From DASZQL01 sp964391865 (GTDB taxonomy: Bacteria > Planctomycetota > Phycisphaerae > Phycisphaerales > UBA1924): a stretch of 64,000 nucleotides of DNA. The DNA lies in assembly GCA_964391865.1 (NCBI GenBank), contig CAYMNQ010000002.1, forward strand, positions 186,001-250,000, given 5' to 3'. This document shows, piece after piece, positions 26,606 through 35,732 of this stretch. The notes below the pieces were generated by a model. That model was not told the origin of the DNA and did no database searches. It saw only the letters and a program-made list of their open reading frames with translations. The position numbers and the translations under genes were made by a program. Numbering within the stretch: position 1 is the first letter of the stretch; the number at the start of each line of letters is the position of its first letter.

Positions 26606-26657
26606 CCCTCTCCCAGAGGGAGAGGGAGTTTGGAGACCCTCTCCCTGCCGGGAGAGG
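26606..26657. repeat. Double CCCTCTCCC hairpin upstream of the M32 carboxypeptidase gene
   Basis: Arms CCCTCTCCC (26606-26614) and GGGAGAGGG (26618-26626), then CCTCTCCC (26638-26645) and GGGAGAGG (26650-26657). It ends 15 bases before the start codon, just ahead of the ribosome binding site. Similar CCCTCTCCC palindromes are widespread in G+C-rich bacteria. Confidence 0.7.
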
Positions 26658-26672
26658 TGTGAGGAGATTGCG

Positions 26673-28265
26673 ATGGCGACTGTTGCGAAGCGCGGCGGGG
26701 TGAACAAGAAGGCGGCGCGGGCCGGCGCGGTGAAGGGTGGCCGCGGGTTGAAAGGCTCGGCGGCGTATGACGCGCTGATGAAGGAGCTGCGCTCGATCGC
26801 GACGCTTGAATCCGTCGGCGCGCTGGTGGGGTGGGATCAGGAGACGTACATGCCGTCCGGGGGGGCGGGGCTTCGCGCGGAGCAGCGGCAGATGCTGAGC
26901 GGGATGTGCCACGAACGGCGGACGAGCCGCGCGGTGGGCGACCTGATCCGCGCGTGCGAGAACGATCCTTCGGTAATGACGGACGCGAAGAAGAGCGCGA
27001 ACATCCGGGAGATCCGTCGGGACTACGACCGAGCAACGAAGTTGCCGACGTCGCTGGTTGAGGAGTTGAGCCGGTGCGCGTCGCTGGGGATGGACGCGTG
27101 GAAGGCGGCGCGGAAGGAATCGGATTTCAAGAAATTCCTGCCGTGGCTCGAGAAGACGGTGAAGCTGAACCGTGAGAAGGCGAAGTGCTACGGCGTGCCC
27201 AAAGGCGGCGAGCATTACGACGCGCTGCTGGATGAGTTCGAGCCGGGGATGACGGCGAAGCGGACGGAGGCGATCTTCGGCCCGCTGCGCGCGGAGCTGG
27301 TGCCGCTGATCGACAAGGCGGAGGGGTCGTCGCGGAAGCCGGATGAGGACGCGGCGCACGTGGTGCTGCCGATCGAGAAGCAGAAGGAGTTCGCGTCGCG
27401 CGTGGCGGCGAAATTCGGCTTTGATTTCAGCGCCGGGCGGATGGACGAGACGGCGCACCCGTTCTGCGAGAACATCGGGCCGGGGGATACGCGGCTGACG
27501 AATCGGTATCGCCCTGATGGCTGGTGCGATGCGCTCTCGAGCGCGACGCACGAGGGCGGGCACGGGATGTACGAGCAGGGGTTGCCGAAGGAGAAGCTGT
27601 TCGGGCAGCCGCTGTCGAGCGCGACGAGCTTGGGGATTCACGAGAGCCAGTCGCGGCTGTGGGAGAACCTGGTGGGGCGGTCGCAGCCGTTCTGGAAGTG
27701 GGCGATCCATGTCGCGCGCGAGGTGTTCGGCGACGCGCTGCCGAAGTTCACGGCGGAGCAGGTGTACAAGGCAGCGAACGTGGTGAAGCCGAACTTCATC
27801 CGCGTGGAGAGCGATGAGCTGACGTACAACCTGCACATCATGCTGCGGTTCGACCTGGAGCGGGCGATGTTGCGCGGCGATCTGTCGTGCAAAGACCTGC
27901 CGGGCGTTTGGAACGAGCGGGTGAAGCGCGATTTGAATTTGAAGGTGCCGAACGACGCGAAGGGGTGCCTGCAGGACATCCACTGGTCGATGGGCGCGAT
28001 CGGGTACTTCCCGACGTACACGTTCGGGAACTTGTATGCGGCGCAGTTCTGGGAGGCGATCCACAAGTCGATCCCGGACCGCGACGCGCGGATGGCGAAG
28101 GGCGACTTCGCGCCGATTCTCGAATGGCTGCGCGAAAAGATCCATCGGCACGGGCGGATGTACAGCGCCGGCGAGTTGTGCGAGCGCGCGACGGGGAGGG
28201 CGCTGACGCATGATGCGCTCATGCGGCACCTGAGCTTGAAAGTGCGGAATGTGTATGGGGTTTGA
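26673..28265 (+). CDS. Carboxypeptidase Taq, metallopeptidase family M32
   Basis: A 530-residue cytoplasmic protein. The zinc site reads THEGGHGMYEQGLP (HEXXH as HEGGH, around residue 294), followed about 26 residues later by GIHESQSRLWENLVGR, the glutamate ligand and conserved HES/GQ-type block. LVGWDQETYMPSGG near the N-terminus and YFPTYTFGNLYAAQFW near the C-terminus are family-typical. M32 enzymes remove C-terminal residues broadly, except proline. A Lys/Arg/Ala-rich tail of about 30 residues precedes the domain. GAGGAG six bases before the ATG supports the start. It stands alone, downstream of two repeat elements. Confidence 0.93.
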   Translation: MATVAKRGGVNKKAARAGAVKGGRGLKGSAAYDALMKELRSIATLESVGALVGWDQETYMPSGGAGLRAEQRQMLSGMCHERRTSRAVGDLIRACENDPSVMTDAKKSANIREIRRDYDRATKLPTSLVEELSRCASLGMDAWKAARKESDFKKFLPWLEKTVKLNREKAKCYGVPKGGEHYDALLDEFEPGMTAKRTEAIFGPLRAELVPLIDKAEGSSRKPDEDAAHVVLPIEKQKEFASRVAAKFGFDFSAGRMDETAHPFCENIGPGDTRLTNRYRPDGWCDALSSATHEGGHGMYEQGLPKEKLFGQPLSSATSLGIHESQSRLWENLVGRSQPFWKWAIHVAREVFGDALPKFTAEQVYKAANVVKPNFIRVESDELTYNLHIMLRFDLERAMLRGDLSCKDLPGVWNERVKRDLNLKVPNDAKGCLQDIHWSMGAIGYFPTYTFGNLYAAQFWEAIHKSIPDRDARMAKGDFAPILEWLREKIHRHGRMYSAGELCERATGRALTHDALMRHLSLKVRNVYGV

Positions 28266-28289
28266 GGGGCCTCGCCCCCGGTCAAGCGG

Positions 28290-29906
28290 TTGGACTTGCT
28301 CTCAACAAGGGAGCTTAACGGTCATGGCACAACGGCTGATCGCAACTACAATTTGCAGCTTGCGGCCCTGAAAGGACGGTGCGCCTTCGCTGTGAGACCC
28401 CCCAACGATCCGGACATCTTTGACAAGCGCCGGCTACCTCCAGCGCTTGACCAGCTTGTGCGCGGGATGAATCCGTGGTGGGAAGGGAAGCCCGGGAGAG
28501 TGCTGCCCGATTTCCGTCGCTGGGCGTTTGAGAAGGTGAAGCAAGGGCTGACCCGGGGGCTCGCTCCGATCACGGTGGTTCGCGGGCCTCGTCAGGTCGG
28601 GAAGTCGACTCTTCAAGACCAACTAATCGCGCACCTTCTCGAATCTGAACGGGTTGCTCCGAATCGAGTTCTCAAAGTCCAGTTCGACGATCTGAAGGAA
28701 CTGGTCAAGATCGAGCTTCCCGTACGGACCTTGGCGTGGTGGTTCGAGAATCGGATTCTTGGCTGTACCTTCAACGAAGCTGCGCACGCAGGCGAGCCCG
28801 CGTACTTGCTGCTCGACGAAGTTCAGAATCTCACCGAGTGGGCATCCGAACTCAAGAGCCTAGTAGATACAAACACTTTGCGCGTTCTTGTGACGGGCTC
28901 ATCCGCGCTGCGCATCGAGGCCGGGCGCGACAGCCTCGCGGGGCGGATCAGCACGATCGATCTCGGGCCGCTGCTGCTCCGGGAGATTGCGGCCTTAGGG
29001 CTCTCGACCAGCATTCCGGCCCTATTGCCGGACAATGGAATCGAAGCGCTCCGGGAGAAGCGTTCGTGGTCTGAATTGCAGGTACTGGGGCTTACACACC
29101 GCGCGGCTCGCAACGCCGCGTTCGAGCGCTGGTCTCAGCGCGGCGGATATCCCCGCGCTCAAGAACGTTACGAATCTCCGTGGCCCGAGGTGGCAGATAA
29201 CCTGGTCGAGACCGTCGTTGAACGCGCAATTCAGCATGATCTTCGACAGGGCGTTCGTGGACGGAAGCGAGACGAATCGCTATTGAAGGAAGTTTTCAAA
29301 CTCGCGTGCCGCTACACGGGCCAGACGCCAAAGCAATCGGTCTTCGTGGCGGACATCAAGACCTCGCTCGATGCGAACATCGGGTGGCAGCGCGTCCAAG
29401 CATACCTTCGCTTTCTCGAAGGCGCGATGCTGGTTCGACTCGTCGACCCCTTGGAGCTGCGACTCAAGCGAAAACGCGGGAGTTCCAAAATCTGCCTGTG
29501 TGACCACGGGCTCCGAGCGGCGTGGCTTCAAGAGGTGATCCCGTTGGAACCCGCCGCATTAGACGCCAACCCGCATTTGTCCGATCTAGCGGGCAGAATC
29601 GCGGAAGGGGCGGTCGGCTATTTCTTTGCTGGCATTCCACACCTTGATTTGGCGCATTTTCCGGAGCGCGGGCCCGAGCCCGAAGTGGACTTCGTACTCA
29701 CCATCGGTGACCGTCGGATTCCGATCGAAGTCAAATATCGAAAGCGCATCGATCCGCACCAGGACACACGCGGGCTGCGCGCGTTCATCGAGAAGTCTTC
29801 ATACAACGCGCCTTTCGGTGTACTCGTCACCCAGGGCGATGATGTCGTCATCGACGATCCGCGTATCGTGCCGGTCTCGCTGCCATCCTTGCTGCTGCTG
29901 CGATAA
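28290..29906 (+). CDS. AAA_14/DUF4143-type ATPase
   Basis: Up to 538 residues. The Walker A is RGPRQVGKSTLQDQL, the Walker B YLLLDEVQNL, and a sensor-like VLVTGSSALRIEAGRDSLAG follows, as in the widespread AAA_14 plus DUF4143 proteins. The C-terminus has EVDFVLTIGDRRIPIEVKYR, an E-VD...EVK pattern like a PD-(D/E)xK nuclease fold often seen in DUF4143. These proteins are patchily distributed and often mobile; their role is unsettled. The listed start is a TTG at 28290; GTG at 28392 (35 residues shorter) is a good alternative. Base composition is lower in G+C than both neighbours, which suggests acquisition. Confidence 0.82.
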   Translation: MDLLSTRELNGHGTTADRNYNLQLAALKGRCAFAVRPPNDPDIFDKRRLPPALDQLVRGMNPWWEGKPGRVLPDFRRWAFEKVKQGLTRGLAPITVVRGPRQVGKSTLQDQLIAHLLESERVAPNRVLKVQFDDLKELVKIELPVRTLAWWFENRILGCTFNEAAHAGEPAYLLLDEVQNLTEWASELKSLVDTNTLRVLVTGSSALRIEAGRDSLAGRISTIDLGPLLLREIAALGLSTSIPALLPDNGIEALREKRSWSELQVLGLTHRAARNAAFERWSQRGGYPRAQERYESPWPEVADNLVETVVERAIQHDLRQGVRGRKRDESLLKEVFKLACRYTGQTPKQSVFVADIKTSLDANIGWQRVQAYLRFLEGAMLVRLVDPLELRLKRKRGSSKICLCDHGLRAAWLQEVIPLEPAALDANPHLSDLAGRIAEGAVGYFFAGIPHLDLAHFPERGPEPEVDFVLTIGDRRIPIEVKYRKRIDPHQDTRGLRAFIEKSSYNAPFGVLVTQGDDVVIDDPRIVPVSLPSLLLLR

Positions 29907-29989
29907 GCGTATTTCATACTCAGACAAGGCCGCTCCACGGCACCATGCGGCGGCACCTATCCCCCCCCTCCCCCGTGAGTGAGAGGCGG

Positions 29990-30796
29990 TCAAATCGCTT
30001 CGATCCCGAAGAACCTCTTCGTGTTCGCGTTGATGCGTTCGTGGAAGTCCGGCCACGCGAGGTTGTGGAGGTGTGCCAGGCACTCGGCGGTGAGGTGCGC
30101 GTGCTTGGGTTCGCAGGGGCGGACCTTGCGCTGCGGCTCGGGGGGGAGGAACGGGGCGTCGGTTTCGATCATCACGCGGTCGAGGGGCGCGAGCAGCGCC
30201 GCTTCGCGGACTTCGGGGGCGTTTTTGTAGGTCAGCACGCCGGTGAAGCTGACAAACGCGCCGAAGTCGAGCAAAGCGCGCATGTCGCTCGGGAACCCGG
30301 TGAAGCAGTGGAAGACGAATCGGTGCGCCGGGATCGTTGAGCGCTTCAGGACCGGGATCAGGTCGCTGAACGCTTCGCGGCAATGGAGGACGATGGGCTT
30401 GTCGATCGGCATGTGGCCGCGCGCGGGATCGCCCCGTCGGCAGGATTCGATGAACGCCAGCTGCTCTTCGAGGACCGCATCCTGGATGCTGCGGGGCGGT
30501 TTGCCGTAGTGGTTGTCGAGCCCGAGCTCGCCCCAGCCGACGCACTTGGGGTGCGACGCGACGCGGCGGAGATTCTCCCACTCGTGCGGCGATTGGTCGG
30601 AGTAGAGCGGGTGCACGCCGGCGGTACACCAGACGCGCTCGTGAGCTTCCGCGATGTCGAGCGCGGTCAGGCAGTCGCGCGTCGTGGTGGAGATGGTGAT
30701 CGCGCCGGTGACGCCCTCGCGCTCGGCGGCGGCGAGGACCTCGGGGATCCGTCCTGCGAAGTCCGGGAAGGTGAGATGGCAGTGGCTGTCTATCAT
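29990..30796 (-). CDS. tatD: TatD-family metal-dependent hydrolase (DNase)
   Basis: A 268-residue TIM-barrel protein. All metal ligands are in place: MIDSHCHLTF (HxH), GWGELGLDNHYGKPP (Glu), IVLHCREAFSDLIP (His), FVFHCFTGFPSD (His) and MIETDAPFLPPEP (Asp). TatD proteins are 3'-5' exonucleases acting on single-stranded or damaged DNA. The protein is of normal length and starts at the conserved first strand, so the ATG at 30796 is secure. It is divergent from the transglutaminase-like gene, with a short heptamer array between them. Confidence 0.94.
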   Translation of the reverse strand: MIDSHCHLTFPDFAGRIPEVLAAAEREGVTGAITISTTTRDCLTALDIAEAHERVWCTAGVHPLYSDQSPHEWENLRRVASHPKCVGWGELGLDNHYGKPPRSIQDAVLEEQLAFIESCRRGDPARGHMPIDKPIVLHCREAFSDLIPVLKRSTIPAHRFVFHCFTGFPSDMRALLDFGAFVSFTGVLTYKNAPEVREAALLAPLDRVMIETDAPFLPPEPQRKVRPCEPKHAHLTAECLAHLHNLAWPDFHERINANTKRFFGIEAI

Positions 30797-30800
30797 GGGC

Positions 30801-30835
30801 GGCGTGCGGATTGCGGATTGCGGGATGGGGCGCGG
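30801..30835. repeat. Period-7 tandem array (GGATTGC type)
   Basis: Five heptamers from 30801: GGCGTGC, GGATTGC, GGATTGC, GGGATGG, GGCGCGG. The array begins four bases from the tatD start codon on the other strand. Confidence 0.75.
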
Positions 30836-30876
30836 GGCCTTTGACGAAGCGTATGCGATGCGCGGGAGGATTTGAG

Positions 30877-32442
30877 ATGACTGGTGCGATGCGGATCTTC
30901 GGCGTGCGGTTGATCGCGGTGATCGCGATGGTGCTGTGCATCGCGGGCGTGGGCCGGGCCGCGGTGCCCGACGATGCGGTCGACGGCGAGCGCTGGTACG
31001 CGCTGACCATCGGCGGCGAGCGGTCCGGCTGGGCGCGGTTCGCCATCGAGACCGGCGAGGGGGGCGACGTCACGTGGACACAGCAGATGGAGATGCGCAT
31101 CACGCGCCTGGGCGAGAAGATGACCATAGGCCTGAAGTCCGTCGTCATCGAGAGTAAGGATGGCGAGGCGCGGAGCATGCGGAGCGAGCAGATGCTTGGC
31201 GCGGGGAAGTACTCGGCGGAGTTCACGTTCCTCGACGACGGCATCGGCGTGACGATCGACGCACCGGGCGGGCAGCAGTCGCTCAAGGCACCCAAGCCCA
31301 GGGACGAGTGGCTCACGCCGATGGAGGCGCGCCGGCTGACCGAGAAGATGCTGGCGGAGGAGGCCGCCGAGTTCTCGTACAAGACCATCGACCCGTCTGC
31401 CGGTCCCTCGGTGATGACCGTGACGCAGAAGAAGATCGGGCCGGCAAAGGTCACGATCGACGGCACGGAGCTTGAGGGCGTCGAGTGGGAGATAGTGCAG
31501 AGCGTGATGCCCGGGGTGAAATCGCGCGAAGTCACCGGCGCGGACGGCTGGGCCATCCGCAGCGTGACGCCCGTGATGGGCTTTGAGATGGTGATGACGC
31601 TGAGCACGAAAGACGCCGCGATGGCGGCGGGAGGGGCGGCGGAGTTGATGGAGCCGATGCTCATCACGCCGAACGTGCCGATGAAAGAGGCGCGCGCGAG
31701 CGAGCGGGCGGTGTTCGTCGTGCGCTCGAAGGACGGCTCCCGGCTGGGCGACCTGCCCTCGACAGGCGCGCAGCGGGCCCAGAGGATTGATGAGCAGTCG
31801 ATCCGCGTAACGCTCGATCTGAACGCGAACGCGGAGAAGAAGCCGGGGGCGCTCGCTCGCCTCGCTGACCCCGCGGTGAACAACGGCGAGAAGGTCTATC
31901 TCCAGCAGTGCGCCTCGTCGAGCGCGCTGATCAATAGCGAGAGCGCGTGCGTGAAGGGGTTGCTGGTGGACGCTCTGCAGGGCGTGCCCGAGGGCGCGGA
32001 CGCGCTGGCTCGCGCGACGGCGATGCGTCAGTTCGTCGGCGGCTACATGACCGGCGCGGGGCTGAGCGTGGGGATGGCGGGATCGGATGAAGTGTGCCGG
32101 ACGAAGAGCGGCGACTGCACGGAGTACGCCGTGCTGCTGGCGGCGATGCTGCGCGCGAACGGCGTCCCGAGCCGCGTGGTGTGCGGCTTGCTCTACTGCG
32201 ACACGCTGCTGGGCAAGCGCGACGTCTTCGGCCCGCACATGTGGACACAGGCGATGGTCACGGTGGATGGTGAAGAGCAGTGGATCGATCTCGACGGCGC
32301 GCTGGGGCCCGGCGCGTGCCGGTTCGACGCGGGCCATATCGCGTTCGCAACGACGGTGCTGAGCGACGAGGCGCCTGCGGCGAATTTTCTGGAGTTGGTG
32401 CCGTTTCTGGGCGGGGTGACGATCGAGGTGGTGGAGGAGTAG
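30877..32442 (+). CDS. Exported transglutaminase-like protein
   Basis: A 521-residue protein with a signal peptide (MTGAMRIFGVRLIAVIAMVL, cleavage near GRA-A). A long N-terminal beta-rich domain (about residues 35-300) precedes a transglutaminase-like core with the Cys-His-Asp triad: GDCTEYAVLLAAMLRANG, GPHMWTQAMV and EQWIDLDGAL. Bacterial members are mostly thiol proteases or peptidoglycan/peptide-processing enzymes rather than true transglutaminases. GGGAGGA eight bases upstream fixes the start at 30877; a further in-frame ATG upstream lies in repeat sequence. The gene is monocistronic or co-transcribed with kbl 101 bases downstream. Confidence 0.87.
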   Translation: MTGAMRIFGVRLIAVIAMVLCIAGVGRAAVPDDAVDGERWYALTIGGERSGWARFAIETGEGGDVTWTQQMEMRITRLGEKMTIGLKSVVIESKDGEARSMRSEQMLGAGKYSAEFTFLDDGIGVTIDAPGGQQSLKAPKPRDEWLTPMEARRLTEKMLAEEAAEFSYKTIDPSAGPSVMTVTQKKIGPAKVTIDGTELEGVEWEIVQSVMPGVKSREVTGADGWAIRSVTPVMGFEMVMTLSTKDAAMAAGGAAELMEPMLITPNVPMKEARASERAVFVVRSKDGSRLGDLPSTGAQRAQRIDEQSIRVTLDLNANAEKKPGALARLADPAVNNGEKVYLQQCASSSALINSESACVKGLLVDALQGVPEGADALARATAMRQFVGGYMTGAGLSVGMAGSDEVCRTKSGDCTEYAVLLAAMLRANGVPSRVVCGLLYCDTLLGKRDVFGPHMWTQAMVTVDGEEQWIDLDGALGPGACRFDAGHIAFATTVLSDEAPAANFLELVPFLGGVTIEVVEE

Positions 32443-32465
32443 AGGAGCGAGAGCTGAGGCAGGAG

Positions 32466-32501
32466 CGTGCATCGCCGCCGAGCCGGCGTTGCACGGCACC
32501 C
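32466..32501 (-). repeat. Conserved-loop hairpin (family A, AC/GA internal-loop form)
   Basis: Minus-strand reading: GGGTGC, CGTGCA, AC, GCCG, loop GCTCGG, CGGC, GA, TGCACG. It matches the layout of the copy at 54145-54182 with compensating changes in both stems. It lies 24 bases after the transglutaminase-like gene, in the opposite orientation. Confidence 0.85.
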
Positions 32502-32543
32502 GTACCTGTGCGGCCCGTGTCGGCTCGCCGATACACTCGCCGC

Positions 32544-33764
32544 ATGATCCCCACGAATCATCCCTTCGCGTCCCGCGCCCAATCCTTGCTCACCAAGCTC
32601 CGCGACGCGGGCGAGTACAAGATTCTGCAGACCATCGACGGCCCGATGGACGCCGTCGTGCGCTTGAAAGATCCCGCGACGGGCACGTCGCGCGAGGTAA
32701 TGTGCTTTTGTTCGAACAATTATCTCGGACTGGCGAACCACCCCGAGGTGGTCGAGGCGGGGCTGAAAGGGCTGCGCGATTTCGGCGCGGGGACGGCGAG
32801 CGTGCGGTTCATCTGCGGCACGTTCTCGCCGCATCACGCGCTGGAAGAGCGGATCGCGAAGTTCCTGGGCGTCGAGGCGTCGTACACGTTCGTTTCGTGC
32901 TGGAACGCCACGGAGGCGGTCTTCCCCACGCTGTGCGAGACGACCGACGCGATCATCTCCGACGAACTGAACCACGCGTGCATCATCGATTCGATCCGGC
33001 TGGCGAGCGTCATCAAGAAGGGCGTGAACCGCTTTGTCTACAAGAACAACAACATGGCGGAGTTCGAAGCCAAGCTGGGCGAGGCACGAAAAGCGATTGG
33101 CGACTCGAACGTCATCTGGGTCATCACCGACGGCGTGTTCTCGATGGAAGGCTCGATCGCCAACCTGCCGAAGATGCGCGAGCTGTGCGACCGCTTCGGC
33201 GCGGTGCTGCTCGTGGATGATTCGCACGGCACGGGCGTGATGGGCGAGACGGGGCGCGGCACGCACGAGTACTACAACATGCCGGGGAGCGCGATCGACC
33301 TGTTCACCGGCACGCTGGGCAAGGCGCTCGGCGGGGCGGCGGGCGGGTACATCGCCGGGCCGCGGTACGCGGTGGAGACGGTGGTGCAGCGCGCTCGCCC
33401 GACGCTCTTCAGCAACGCGCTTCCGGTGACGGTCGCTTGCTCGGCGGAGAAAGCGATCGAAGTGCTGATGCGCGAGCCGCAGCGGGTGAAGAAATTGCGC
33501 GACAACGTGGCGTACGCGCGGAAGCAGATCAAATCGGCGGGGTTCGACGTGCTCGAGTCCCCCACCGCCATCTGCCCGATCATCGTTCACGAGACGGCGA
33601 AGGCGATCGCGATGAGCAAGCGCCTGCTCGAACTCGGTGTGTACGTCATCGGCTTCGGGTACCCGGTGGTGCCGGAGGGGCACGCGCGCCTGCGCGTGCA
33701 GATCTCGGCGGCGCACGAGTTCTCTCATATTGATGGGCTGGTGGCGGCACTGAAGAAGCTGTGA
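32544..33764 (+). CDS. kbl: Glycine C-acetyltransferase / 2-amino-3-ketobutyrate CoA ligase
   Basis: A 406-residue PLP enzyme of the alpha-oxoamine synthase family. It has CFCSNNYLGLANHPEV, GTASVRFICGTFSPHHALEE, SDELNHACIIDSIRL, VDDSHGTGVMGETGRGT and the PLP lysine in FTGTLGKALGGAAGG (Lys260). The RFICGT and HGTG forms favour Kbl, which joins 2-amino-3-oxobutyrate breakdown to glycine and acetyl-CoA, over the related 8-amino-7-oxononanoate and serine palmitoyl enzymes. Its usual partner threonine dehydrogenase is not in the window. The start at 32544 gives the family length; the longer open frame covers the previous gene's 3' end. Confidence 0.9.
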   Translation: MIPTNHPFASRAQSLLTKLRDAGEYKILQTIDGPMDAVVRLKDPATGTSREVMCFCSNNYLGLANHPEVVEAGLKGLRDFGAGTASVRFICGTFSPHHALEERIAKFLGVEASYTFVSCWNATEAVFPTLCETTDAIISDELNHACIIDSIRLASVIKKGVNRFVYKNNNMAEFEAKLGEARKAIGDSNVIWVITDGVFSMEGSIANLPKMRELCDRFGAVLLVDDSHGTGVMGETGRGTHEYYNMPGSAIDLFTGTLGKALGGAAGGYIAGPRYAVETVVQRARPTLFSNALPVTVACSAEKAIEVLMREPQRVKKLRDNVAYARKQIKSAGFDVLESPTAICPIIVHETAKAIAMSKRLLELGVYVIGFGYPVVPEGHARLRVQISAAHEFSHIDGLVAALKKL

Positions 33765-33855
33765 TCGGGGCGGGGTCCGGGGGCCGACGATGGAGTTCCG
33801 GAATACCTTCGAGCCCTTCGATGTTGACTAGCGGAGAGTTCTGCAGGAGCCCGCC

Positions 33856-34320
33856 GTGAGTGACTCACCCAAGCGTTCGCGTGTGCCGATTCTGGTCGCG
33901 TTGTTTGTCGTGCTGGGCGGGGCGTGGTTTGTGTTCAACCGTCCCGGCAAGGCGCCGCTACCAACCGCGTTTGCCGCCGGGTTGACGTTCGAGCAGGGAC
34001 GCGCCAAGGCGAACGCGGAGAACAAGCTGCTGGTGGTGGTGGCGTCGGCGGACTGGTGCTCGCCGTGCCAGCGGTACAAGCGCGGGGCGCTGGCGGACTC
34101 GCGCGTCAGCGAATGGCTCGGCGCCAACGCGGTCGCGGTGATGCTGGACGTGACGAACGACAACCCGGAAGCGGCCCAACTGGGCATCAGCGCGATCCCC
34201 GTGACGCTGTTCTTCCGGGACGGAGCCGAACTCTCGCGGCGAGAGGGCTTGCTGGGCACGGAAGAATTGCTCGGGTGGTTCGGTTCGGCGTCGGGCCAAG
34301 TCGTCGGTGCCGCGCGCTAA
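33856..34320 (+). CDS. Membrane-anchored thioredoxin-like protein
   Basis: A 154-residue protein with one N-terminal membrane helix (VPILVALFVVLGGAWFVF) and a thioredoxin-fold domain outside. The redox motif is WCSPC with cysteines at residues 68 and 71, preceded by VVVASAD and followed by a cis-proline loop SAIPVTLFF. The active site faces the periplasm. It resembles DsbD-gamma/thioredoxin-7-like domains and may reduce or oxidise exported proteins. The start is GTG at 33856, supported by GGAG six bases upstream. It lies 91 bases after kbl. Confidence 0.88.
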   Translation: MSDSPKRSRVPILVALFVVLGGAWFVFNRPGKAPLPTAFAAGLTFEQGRAKANAENKLLVVVASADWCSPCQRYKRGALADSRVSEWLGANAVAVMLDVTNDNPEAAQLGISAIPVTLFFRDGAELSRREGLLGTEELLGWFGSASGQVVGAAR

Positions 34321-34349
34321 GTCGCGAATGCAATGGGACGGTCGAGCGC

Positions 34350-34724
34350 TCAGCCCGCGCGGTAGTACGTCACGTTCGTCGCCGCGTCGCGCGCGATAAC
34401 CGCGAGTTGGCGTTTCGCATCGTCGGTCAGTTCGCCGAAACGCAGCCCAATCTCGTAGGTTCGGAAGCCGACCTTGCGGACCCAGACGGCGGTGACCGGC
34501 GCGGTGAGCATGCCGGTCGGCGCGTTGATCGTCAGCCCGAAGGGCTCGTTCACGGGAACATCGGGGCGGCCCTTGCACTTGACGCGCAGTCCCGTGCCGG
34601 AGAGATCGACCACCTGCCCGAGGCTGCACTTGATCGACTGACAGCGCAGCCGACCGGCGCGGCGGCTTTCGTCGCCCTGCTTCGAGCTGAGTGAGAGTGG
34701 ATCGCTATTCCGGGCGGCGCCCAT
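34350..34724 (-). CDS. PilZ-domain protein (putative c-di-GMP receptor)
   Basis: A 124-residue protein that is essentially one PilZ domain. The two binding motifs are visible: RRAGR (RxxxR) near the N-terminus and DLSGTGLRV (D/NxSxxG) about 20 residues later. After these come beta strands (VNEPFGLTINAPTGMLTAPV; FRTYEIGLRF). PilZ proteins bind cyclic di-GMP and control motility, polysaccharide or division functions; no enzyme of that pathway is nearby. A second start at 34736 would add four residues. The gene is convergent with the thioredoxin-like gene and divergent from lepB. Confidence 0.85.
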   Translation of the reverse strand: MGAARNSDPLSLSSKQGDESRRAGRLRCQSIKCSLGQVVDLSGTGLRVKCKGRPDVPVNEPFGLTINAPTGMLTAPVTAVWVRKVGFRTYEIGLRFGELTDDAKRQLAVIARDAATNVTYYRAG

Positions 34725-34929
34725 GAGGGAGCACATCGTCGCGTGGCTGCACGGGCTTGAGCGCACAGACGGCCGCGGCGACCACACCGGTGGTCTGCGA
34801 GTGCAAGCCAACCCGGCGGGTCCGGGAATGTGTGAAAGAAGCGGGCACGGTGTCCGAATAAGCGGGAATCGCCGAGACGCCGCCGCGCCGGTGGTGCGCG
34901 CGGGTTCGGCCGGATTTGGGAGGACTTCC

Positions 34930-35691
34930 ATGGCCACGCCCGATGCATCAACAAAGCCATCAGAATCGAATGAAGCCGCGTCGAGCGGGAACACCCGCCC
35001 ATCGTTCCGCGGGCGCCTTCGCCGATCGCTGATCGATTGGGTCCGCACGCTGCTCGTGGTCGGGCTGGTGCTGGGCACGTTCCGCTCGACCATCGCCGAC
35101 TGGTATGACGTGCCCACCGGGTCGATGAACCCCACGATCATCGAGGGCGACCGCATCCTGGTGAACAAACTCGCATACGGCGTCCGCGTGCCCTTCTCGC
35201 CGTGGTGGATCGCGCAGTGGGGCGAGCCGCAACGCGGGGACATCGTGATCTTCTACTCGCCCAAGGACGGCACGCGCCTCATCAAGCGCGTGATCGGCGT
35301 GCCGGGCGACACAATCGAGATGTCGAGCAACCGCCTGACGATCAACGGCGCGGCGGTGGAGTACGCGGCACCCGAGCCGTGGATGCAGAGCGCCATGCCG
35401 ATCGACAAGCGCACCCGGCACACCTACGCATCGGAACAACTCCCGGCCCGCGCGCACGCGGTACTCGGCACGCCGGGCGTGATGTCATTGAGTTCATTCG
35501 CGCCGATCTCGGTCCCGCCGGGGCGGTTCTTCGTGATGGGCGACAACCGCGACCTGAGCGCGGACTCGCGGATGTTCGGACTGGTGCCGAGGGAACGGAT
35601 CGTGGGCCGTGCCGGCGCGGTGGCGGTGTCGCTCGACCGGGATCACTGGTATCGGCCGCGATGGGAGAGGTTCTTTGGGGCGCTGAAGTAA
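34930..35691 (+). CDS. lepB: Signal peptidase I
   Basis: A 253-residue S26 peptidase. After an N-terminal hydrophilic region and one membrane helix (LIDWVRTLLVVGLVLGTF) come the catalytic serine in VPTGSMNPTIIEGDRIL (Ser65), the general base lysine in RLIKRVIGVPGDTIE (Lys119) and the C-terminal box FVMGDNRDLSADSR. It cleaves signal peptides of exported proteins, many of which are encoded in this window. GGGAGGA seven bases before the ATG supports the start. The MGDNRD.S.DSR box is intact. The next gene follows 41 bases downstream. Confidence 0.95.
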   Translation: MATPDASTKPSESNEAASSGNTRPSFRGRLRRSLIDWVRTLLVVGLVLGTFRSTIADWYDVPTGSMNPTIIEGDRILVNKLAYGVRVPFSPWWIAQWGEPQRGDIVIFYSPKDGTRLIKRVIGVPGDTIEMSSNRLTINGAAVEYAAPEPWMQSAMPIDKRTRHTYASEQLPARAHAVLGTPGVMSLSSFAPISVPPGRFFVMGDNRDLSADSRMFGLVPRERIVGRAGAVAVSLDRDHWYRPRWERFFGALK

Positions 35692-35732
35692 GCGCATTGC
35701 AACTCGTGCGCTGCGTCGGTTGCTGATCTACG

